From positions 1 to 64,000 of the forward strand of contig JAGCZH010000040.1 in assembly GCA_017960475.1 (NCBI GenBank): DNA of 64,000 bases. Reading direction: 5' to 3'. Both the position numbers and the translations under genes were made by a program. Position 1 is the stretch's first letter; each line of letters begins with the position of its first letter. The stretch comes from Bacteroidales bacterium (GTDB lineage: Bacteria > Bacteroidota > Bacteroidia > Bacteroidales > P3). The notes beneath the pieces are model-generated. The model had not been told where the DNA came from. It saw only the letters and a program-made list of their open reading frames with translations, and made no database searches. Of the stretch, positions 59,114 through 64,000 are shown in pieces.

Positions 59114-60346
59114 ATGAAAAAAGTAATATTTGTTTTATTGTTTTCTTTGAGTTTATTTTCAGTCAACTCCCAGAACGATACCGTAGCAAAGAAGTTCCGT
59201 TTTGATTTCCATGGCTTCGTAAACCCTCACTACTATGCCGACAGCCGCTCTGTTGTTGGTGGTCGTGAGGATATGATGTTGTTCTTCCCCAAGCCTGTTC
59301 TCCTCGACACTCTTGGCAACGACATCAACGATGGTTGGCAGGCCAACATGCTTGCCATCACCGCCCGTCTGGGCCTCCGTGTCAATGGCCCTGATATGTT
59401 GGGCGCCAAAACCTGCGGCTACATCGAGGGCGACTTCACGGGCTCGACCAATGCAACTATCAACGACCTTCGTTTGCGCCACGCCTACCTTCGCTTGGAT
59501 TGGCTTCGCGACCAAGGCGAAGCAGGCAAGTCGTTGTGGCACACACTGCTTGTAGGCCAGTATTGGTATCCCATGGTAATCCATGAGATCATGCCTATGA
59601 CCAACCCCCTCAACATGGGAGCCCCGTTCCATTGCTATGCCCGTCAACCTCAGGTTCGCTACGAGTACATCCGTCATAGTTGTGAGTTCGTCGCTGTAGC
59701 CTCGTGGCAGCTTGACAACATGAGCCAGGGTCTCCTCAATGGCGTTCCGACCTCAAGCACTCTCTTCGCCCGTCACAGTCTTGTGCCTGAGCTCAATGCT
59801 CAGCTGCGTTACAATACCGATAACTTTTTTGTCGGTGCCGCTGTCAATCTCAAGACTATTCAACCTATGGTTCAGACTGTCGCCACAGCAGAGAAGCCTT
59901 CTTCCGACCTATACTCCTCTTTTTCCTGGAGCCTCTTTGGCAAGGCCAAACTCGGTGCCGTCACCGTCAAAGCACAGACACTCCTCAACAACAGTCTCTA
60001 TGAGGGGTGCTCTCTCGGTGGATACCTAATGCTTGCCGACAGCTCTTTCCGTGACTGGCACTTCAACACCGTATGGGTCGATGTGGAAAAGACCACAGGC
60101 CACTGGCGTCCAGGTGTCTTCCTCGGTTTCGCCAAGAACCTTGACTATGGCAAGCACAAATATGCTTTGCATATCTTTGGCCGCGGCCATGATATCGATT
60201 ATCTGTGGCGCATTCAGCCCCGTTTGACATACACTACGCTGCAAGGCCTTTCATTCACCGCTGAGGCGGAATATACCTTTGCCGCCTATCCTGTCAACCC
60301 TGTCGGCAACTTGCGACTCTCTCTCAGCGCTGTCTATGCTTTTTAG
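59114..60346 (+). CDS. Putative outer-membrane porin
   Basis: 410 residues, signal peptide about 1-19 (VLLFSLSLFSVNSQ). The sequence is dominated by alternating beta strands (FRFDFHGFVNPHYYADS, NMLAITARLGLRVNGPD, TCGYIEGDFTG, HTLLVGQYWYPMVI) and ends in a classical barrel-closing strand with a terminal aromatic (LRLSLSAVYAF). Resembles DcaP-like porins; solute unknown. A perfect palindrome terminator lies 40 bases past the stop. Confidence 0.7.
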   Translation: MKKVIFVLLFSLSLFSVNSQNDTVAKKFRFDFHGFVNPHYYADSRSVVGGREDMMLFFPKPVLLDTLGNDINDGWQANMLAITARLGLRVNGPDMLGAKTCGYIEGDFTGSTNATINDLRLRHAYLRLDWLRDQGEAGKSLWHTLLVGQYWYPMVIHEIMPMTNPLNMGAPFHCYARQPQVRYEYIRHSCEFVAVASWQLDNMSQGLLNGVPTSSTLFARHSLVPELNAQLRYNTDNFFVGAAVNLKTIQPMVQTVATAEKPSSDLYSSFSWSLFGKAKLGAVTVKAQTLLNNSLYEGCSLGGYLMLADSSFRDWHFNTVWVDVEKTTGHWRPGVFLGFAKNLDYGKHKYALHIFGRGHDIDYLWRIQPRLTYTTLQGLSFTAEAEYTFAAYPVNPVGNLRLSLSAVYAF

Positions 60347-60386
60347 TAACCTTTCAACCCTTATAACCTTTCCAACCTTTTCAACC

Positions 60387-60416
60387 CTTGAGTTTTTTTT
60401 CGAAAAAAAACTCAAG
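60387..60416. terminator. 30-base perfect palindrome, bidirectional terminator-like
   Basis: CTTGAGTTTTTTTT/CGAAAAAAAACTCAAG (60387-60416) is self-complementary over all 30 positions. Placed between the porin-like gene and a new promoter, it fits a terminator made of an A/T-rich stem rather than a stem plus T-run. Confidence 0.6.
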
Positions 60417-60443
60417 CTTCTTGTATATTCCTGATTTTTAGCG

Positions 60444-60451
60444 TAATTTTG
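60444..60451 (+). promoter_or_regulatory. Probable promoter -7 box upstream of the coiled-coil gene
   Basis: TAATTTTG followed by CA; 130 bases before the ATG at 60581. Confidence 0.5.
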
Positions 60452-60580
60452 CAAAACGGAATTAGTCGTAATTGTTAATTTTGTTTATTGCAAATTACTG
60501 ATTTATAATAAATTCTATGCTGTATATTATGGCATGGATCTCTTTTCTGATATCGTTTTATATAGCTAAAAATAGTAGCC

Positions 60581-61279
60581 ATGCAAGAAATTGATGATAT
60601 AATATCTCTTTTTGAGTCCGAGGGATTGGTTCCGAATTCGGATTCTTGCAGTGCTACTTATCTCGATTTGCTCAAAAGCCGCGATGCCGATATCGCCATC
60701 TATCGTCGCCGTGAAGCTCTGTTGCTAGCCGCCTTGGATTCCTGCCGCAGGGAGAATGCGGCCCTGAAAACAAACAACGAGCAGTTACAGGCCGAAGTCA
60801 ACTCGCTTCGCTCTTCAAAATTCCTTAAACCTGCTATACGTTACAACGACTTTGCCGATGCTGATGAAGAGACATCTAGCGGCAATGCCTCGAGTACTCT
60901 GCGACGTGTAAGGTCTCGTACTCTTGACAAAGAGCTCATAGCTCGTCTGAAAAACGACCGTCGCCATTATGCCGCTGTATGCGACAAGGCCGTCGCCTAT
61001 TGGCAGAAACTATGTGACGAGGGCTATGTCGATGTCAAGTTGCGACTTACTCCCAAAAGTGGCGTTACTGTGGCGGCACGTATCGCCTGTCGTTTCCAGA
61101 CTTCGGTGGATCCCGCCATCAAATGGTCGTTCTTTGAACAACACTGGCATCTGCGCCATCTGCAAAGCAATCTGACTCGTTCGGCCTATAAGGATGAACG
61201 AAAATATGCCGAAGTGAATCGCATTTTCGGTCTTCCTGACGACACTCCTTTCGTTTCAAAGTCAGTGGTGTCGGCTTGA
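60581..61279 (+). CDS. Coiled-coil protein of unknown function
   Basis: 232 residues, cytosolic. A heptad-rich coiled coil about 35-85 (ALLLAALDSCRRENAALKTN, then QLQAEVNSLR), an acidic Ser-rich linker, then a C-terminal globular domain with basic residues (DKELIARLKNDRRHYAAVCD, RLTPKSGVTVAARIACRFQ). I do not recognise the family. Proteins of this shape occur with small HTH proteins like the one 320 bases on, so a shared accessory origin is possible but unproven. Confidence 0.6.
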   Translation: MQEIDDIISLFESEGLVPNSDSCSATYLDLLKSRDADIAIYRRREALLLAALDSCRRENAALKTNNEQLQAEVNSLRSSKFLKPAIRYNDFADADEETSSGNASSTLRRVRSRTLDKELIARLKNDRRHYAAVCDKAVAYWQKLCDEGYVDVKLRLTPKSGVTVAARIACRFQTSVDPAIKWSFFEQHWHLRHLQSNLTRSAYKDERKYAEVNRIFGLPDDTPFVSKSVVSA

Positions 61280-61602
61280 CACATTGTTGCCAACACTATT
61301 TTTTTTCGCTATGGTTGCCCCGTGTTTTGTGGCGATGTGTGATGCCACTCTGTTTTCACGTCACTATATGTATATCTTTATGCTTGCTGAAACCTATTGC
61401 ATTGTGTTGCGAAATGGTTGCGGTGATATGTAGCGGTTTTTGTTGTAACGTATTGTGCTATAGTGTTGTCTCTGCTAAAATTGTTACACTTCCAACCCTT
61501 TCGATATACTTTCCACTTTTTCTTTTCAGTGCTTCTATCTTTGCAACTGTAATTCAGATCTGGATAGAATCAAAATCGTTAATCAGTAAAAAAACAGAAA
61601 AA
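61280..61602 (+). other. Intergenic region with promoter for the HTH gene
   Basis: 323 bases. The frame of the HTH gene stays open through it back to 61276, but the reading is Cys/Leu/Phe-rich and unlike a protein. A TATCTTTG box at 61536-61543 followed by CA is a good -7 element 59 bases before the ATG at 61603. Otherwise nothing seen. Confidence 0.6.
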
Positions 61603-61872
61603 ATGAACAAGCAGCAATATCTTGAAAAGAAAAAGGCAGAATCCTTAAATGATAACACTTGCCAGTGGATCACTGTCAAACAGTTGCAGGACAAATTGCA
61701 GGTGTCAAGCAGCACTATATATCGTTGGACACGCAACAATGTCATTAAGGCATACCGATTTTGTCATTCTAGGAATATTTATTTCCTCAATTCCGAAATC
61801 GACGAATTTTTGAGACAAAATCCAATCACTCCATCCGGTCGTCTCGACAAGGTGGGACTCTCAATTCAATAA
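61603..61872 (+). CDS. Small helix-turn-helix (excisionase-type) DNA-binding protein
   Basis: 89 residues from the ATG at 61603. HTH_17/MerR-like domain: WITVKQLQDKLQVSSSTIYR, WTRNNVIKAYRF and IYFLNSEIDEFLRQNP, the pattern of excisionase-family winged helices that bind DNA. Charged Lys-rich N-terminus. Such proteins act as excisionases or transcription factors in integrative elements, but no integrase is nearby, so its role here is unknown. Confidence 0.78.
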   Translation: MNKQQYLEKKKAESLNDNTCQWITVKQLQDKLQVSSSTIYRWTRNNVIKAYRFCHSRNIYFLNSEIDEFLRQNPITPSGRLDKVGLSIQ

Positions 61873-61955
61873 TTTTTACGTAACACTTCCCCTTTAATCT
61901 TTTTCCCCTTCCACGCACAAATCAGCTCTATGCGTTCCAATGGAGCTTATATCTT

Positions 61956-62792
61956 TTAAAACTTGATGAAAATCTCGATAGGGTAGTGGTCTGAGATATA
62001 CGGCACTCCATAGTCGCCGTCAAGGGTGCGGAACTTCTTCACTTTTGTGTCACGGACAAAGAAATGGTCAATCAACGAGGGCTTGTCTTTGCCAAAGCCT
62101 GTGTAGGTCTCCTTGTAGCTCGTCGTTTTCGTCATATCGCGTGCCACTTTGAGACCTACATTATAAAAGACTTGGAAAATGCTGTCGTCAATGGTTGAGT
62201 TCATATCACCACCCACAATTATGGGCGTACCTTCCGGCAGCTTCCTGTCATTGACCAATGCGGCTATCAGATTAGCGCCCTCGGCTCTTGCTGTCTTGCC
62301 CACATGGTCCAGGTGTGTGTTGAAGTAGCAGAAATCTTTCTTTGTCAAACGGTCATGGAAGTGTGCCGTCGTTACGGTGCGACGGCAGGCAGCGTCCCAT
62401 CCCAGCGATGGCTCAAGGGGTGTGGTGCTGAGCCAATGGGTCTCTCCGGATAATAATTCAAGACGTGAGGTGTCGTAGTATATGGCCATGAATTCACCCT
62501 CTTCTTTGCCGTTGTCACGACCTACGCCTATACGGCGATAGGAGGGGAGGCAGCTGTCAAGATACCGTAGCTGGTCTATAAGAGCCTCTTGCAATCCTAT
62601 GGCGACAGGGCGTTCTTCGTTGATCATCTTTACGACGGCGCTGCGTCGGTTGGGCCATCCGTTTTCTCCGTCGATATTGTTCCATGAATTGTATCGTATG
62701 TTGAAAGATATAATCTTTGTCTCTTGGGCTGTGACGCCTTGCGTTATAGCGATAAGGAAAGTGAAAAACACTATGATGCTCAATCGTTTCAT
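61956..62792 (-). CDS. Secreted endonuclease/exonuclease/phosphatase family protein
   Basis: 278 residues; signal peptide about 1-22 (LSIIVFFTFLIAITQGVTA, then Q). Catalytic motifs of the EEP superfamily: KIISFNIRYNSW, AIGLQEA, HLDHVGKTAR, IVGGDMNST (GDxN), KPSLIDHFFV and YISDHYPIEI (SDHxP). Mg2+-dependent hydrolase of phosphodiesters, perhaps DNA, phospholipid or sugar phosphate; exported members are common in gut Bacteroidota. Own promoter box TAACTTTG at 62821-62828. Confidence 0.88.
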   Translation of the reverse strand: MKRLSIIVFFTFLIAITQGVTAQETKIISFNIRYNSWNNIDGENGWPNRRSAVVKMINEERPVAIGLQEALIDQLRYLDSCLPSYRRIGVGRDNGKEEGEFMAIYYDTSRLELLSGETHWLSTTPLEPSLGWDAACRRTVTTAHFHDRLTKKDFCYFNTHLDHVGKTARAEGANLIAALVNDRKLPEGTPIIVGGDMNSTIDDSIFQVFYNVGLKVARDMTKTTSYKETYTGFGKDKPSLIDHFFVRDTKVKKFRTLDGDYGVPYISDHYPIEIFIKF

Positions 62793-62820
62793 GACATTAT
62801 TGTTGTTATTGTTTCTTTTG

Positions 62821-62828
62821 CAAAGTTA
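62821..62828 (-). promoter_or_regulatory. Promoter -7 box of the endonuclease/phosphatase gene
   Basis: TAACTTTG on the minus strand, 28 bases upstream of the ATG at 62792. Confidence 0.6.
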
Positions 62829-62879
62829 CACAAAAAAGTCAATCAACAACGGTAAAAAAAATCTTACAGCACCTTTTTA

Positions 62880-63118
62880 ATCCATTATAACCTTTAAAAC
62901 CTTTTCAACTTTTTCAACTTTTTTAACTTTTTAACCTTTTCAACCTTTTTAACCCTTAAAAAATTTTGGAAATTATGTATCTTTGCATCGTGTTTTCAAT
63001 CGAAAATAATACCTCTCAGTTAAGTCCGTGTGCAATTTTCAATTTTCAATTTTCAACTTTTAACCTTTTCAACCTTTTCAACTTTTTCACCCTTTATAAC
63101 CATTATAACCCTTTAATC
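62880..63118. repeat. Pyrimidine-rich low-complexity tract
   Basis: No gene. CCTTTTCAA(C)CTTTTT-type units at 62885-62960 and 63055-63115, separated by AATTTTCAATTTTCAATTTTC (about 63030-63057). A TATCTTTG promoter box sits in the middle at 62978-62985. Same vocabulary as the tract before rnz. Confidence 0.75.
62978..62985 (+). promoter_or_regulatory. Promoter -7 box of the GH78 gene
   Basis: TATCTTTG followed by CA, 134 bases before the GTG start. Confidence 0.5.
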
Positions 63119-64000
63119 GTGAAACTTTTTTTTCATATTCTTTTGGCTTCGATTTTTCTCGTCGGTTGTAGCAATTCAATAAAAATAAATAGACCCACTG
63201 TCGAAATGCAAGATGGTTCGATGCCGTTGGCTACTGCTGAACCTCGTTTCAGCTGGTGTTATGAGGCTGATGTCAATAATGTCGTTCAGGTCGAATACCG
63301 TGTCGTCGTCGCCAGCAGTGAGAATAACGCTAAAAATGGTGTCGGCGACCTTTGGGATTCCAAAATTGTTGCCTCCAATGAGATGCTTTACATCCCATAC
63401 GAAGGCAAACACCTCAAGAGCCGTGACCGTTGCTGGTGGAAGGTTTTTACTACTGTCACCTACGGCGACAAAGGCAAGAAGAAGACCATTGAAAGCGATG
63501 TGCAGCATTTCGAGATCAGTCTCCTTTCGCCGGATGACTGGAAAGCGCACTGGATTGGTCGGGACTATGACGATGACAAGGTAGAGGGGCATACCTCCAT
63601 CGCCGCCCGCTACTTGCGCAAAGAATTCCCTCTCAAGGAGGATATATCAAAGGCGCGACTGTATATCAGCGGCCTTGGTGTCTACAGTGCATATATCAAC
63701 GGCGCCGAGGTGAGTATGAACGAGGTCTTGAAACCCGCTTTAAGCGACTATACGCGCCGCATCTATTTCAACGCCTACGATGTGACCGATATTGTACGTG
63801 AAGGCGACGATAACGCAATGGGTGTTATCCTCGAAGGGGGGCGCTTTACAACCGTGCGTCATGACACCAACTATTTGGAGTGGTGTGGTATCAACCATGC
63901 CGCACATTATGGTCTGCCGCAACTGCTCATGCAACTGGAGGTAACATACAAAGACGGCTCGACAGATACCATAATCAGCGGCGATGGCTGGCGTATCACC
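63119..64000 (+). CDS. GH78 alpha-L-rhamnosidase lipoprotein (N-terminal part, runs off window)
   Basis: 294 codons to the window edge with no stop; the family is usually 800-900 residues or more. GTG start gives a lipoprotein signal LLASIFLVGC (Cys17), then an Fn3-like N-domain about 25-135 (ATAEPRFSW, VQVEYRVVVASS, LWDSKIV) and the Bac_rhamnosid_N beta-sandwich from about 160 (YLRKEFPLKEDISKARLYIS, GLGVYSAYINGAEV, RIYFNAYDVTDIV). Releases L-rhamnose from plant pectin (RG-I) or flavonoid glycosides, at the cell surface or periplasm. Catalytic (alpha/alpha)6 domain not in view. There is no in-frame ATG near this point upstream. Confidence 0.85.
   Translation, partial: MKLFFHILLASIFLVGCSNSIKINRPTVEMQDGSMPLATAEPRFSWCYEADVNNVVQVEYRVVVASSENNAKNGVGDLWDSKIVASNEMLYIPYEGKHLKSRDRCWWKVFTTVTYGDKGKKKTIESDVQHFEISLLSPDDWKAHWIGRDYDDDKVEGHTSIAARYLRKEFPLKEDISKARLYISGLGVYSAYINGAEVSMNEVLKPALSDYTRRIYFNAYDVTDIVREGDDNAMGVILEGGRFTTVRHDTNYLEWCGINHAAHYGLPQLLMQLEVTYKDGSTDTIISGDGWRIT

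Noticed and set aside
61276..61602. N-terminal extension of the HTH protein
   Set aside because: The 109 extra residues are Cys/Phe/Leu-rich with no family likeness, and a TATCTTTG promoter box lies within them.

Overview
The window is chromosomal DNA from a Bacteroidota bacterium, most likely an uncultured gut or rumen member of the Bacteroidales. Evidence: TAnnTTTG promoter boxes (many as TATTTTTGC) upstream of genes, very few Shine-Dalgarno sequences, Bacteroidota-restricted families (DUF4831, fused gamma/alpha KorA, TonB-C secreted proteins, ECF sigma factor operon), and a GH78 lipoprotein typical of glycan foragers. Coding density is high. About 50 protein genes, one tRNA-Leu(CAA), one insertion sequence and one RAYT/REP unit can be supported.

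Layout. 1-13.4 kb: core metabolism (DUF1015 end fragment, NhaC antiporter, GcvT, Apt, KorAB 2-oxoacid:ferredoxin oxidoreductase, ABC exporter, TonB-like protein), interrupted at 1-2.7 kb by small accessory modules (DUF4160/DUF2442 pair; an antitoxin-like gene beside a zeta-toxin-like stub cut off at a deletion junction). 13.4-23.3 kb: a repeat-rich spacer, then a 2582-residue cyclic beta-1,2-glucan synthase-like gene with a small membrane protein behind it, then another repeat spacer and a 43-residue basic protein. 23.5-28.5 kb: accessory DNA with an RloA-like ATPase whose RloB partner is reduced to a stub, a secreted protein, a 5'-nucleotidase, a SanA/YdcF protein and a Zn-ribbon IS256-type insertion sequence. 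28.5-33.2 kb: acetyltransferase and nitroreductase pair, then on the other strand an ECF sigma factor, probable anti-sigma factor, two outer-membrane proteins and a lipoprotein. 33.5-50.9 kb: housekeeping (tRNA-Leu, prs, rplY, era, rnz, pcrA/uvrD, S41 protease, O-antigen ligase-like protein, M16 protease), with a RAYT transposase fused in frame to the end of a HAD phosphatase gene and flanked by REP palindromes. 51-59 kb: repeat spacer, KefB-type antiporter, then a defence island: MntA-HepT toxin-antitoxin, a strongly base-paired leader or small RNA, an EcoRI-type adenine methyltransferase, a DUF262-HNH nuclease, and further on a GxxExxY protein. 59-64 kb: porin-like protein, coiled-coil and HTH proteins, a secreted endonuclease/phosphatase, and the start of a GH78 alpha-L-rhamnosidase.

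How the parts work together. KorA and KorB form one enzyme. Prs and Apt share PRPP as product and substrate. The ECF sigma factor and the overlapping membrane protein form a regulatory pair that probably controls the envelope proteins downstream. S41 protease, ligase and M16 protease form a tight envelope-related run. The defence island is the best place to look for something new: a promoter drives about 320 bases of highly structured RNA before the methyltransferase-nuclease pair, ending in a perfect 12-bp hairpin three bases before the methyltransferase start codon. All calls were made by reading the sequence; no database search was run.
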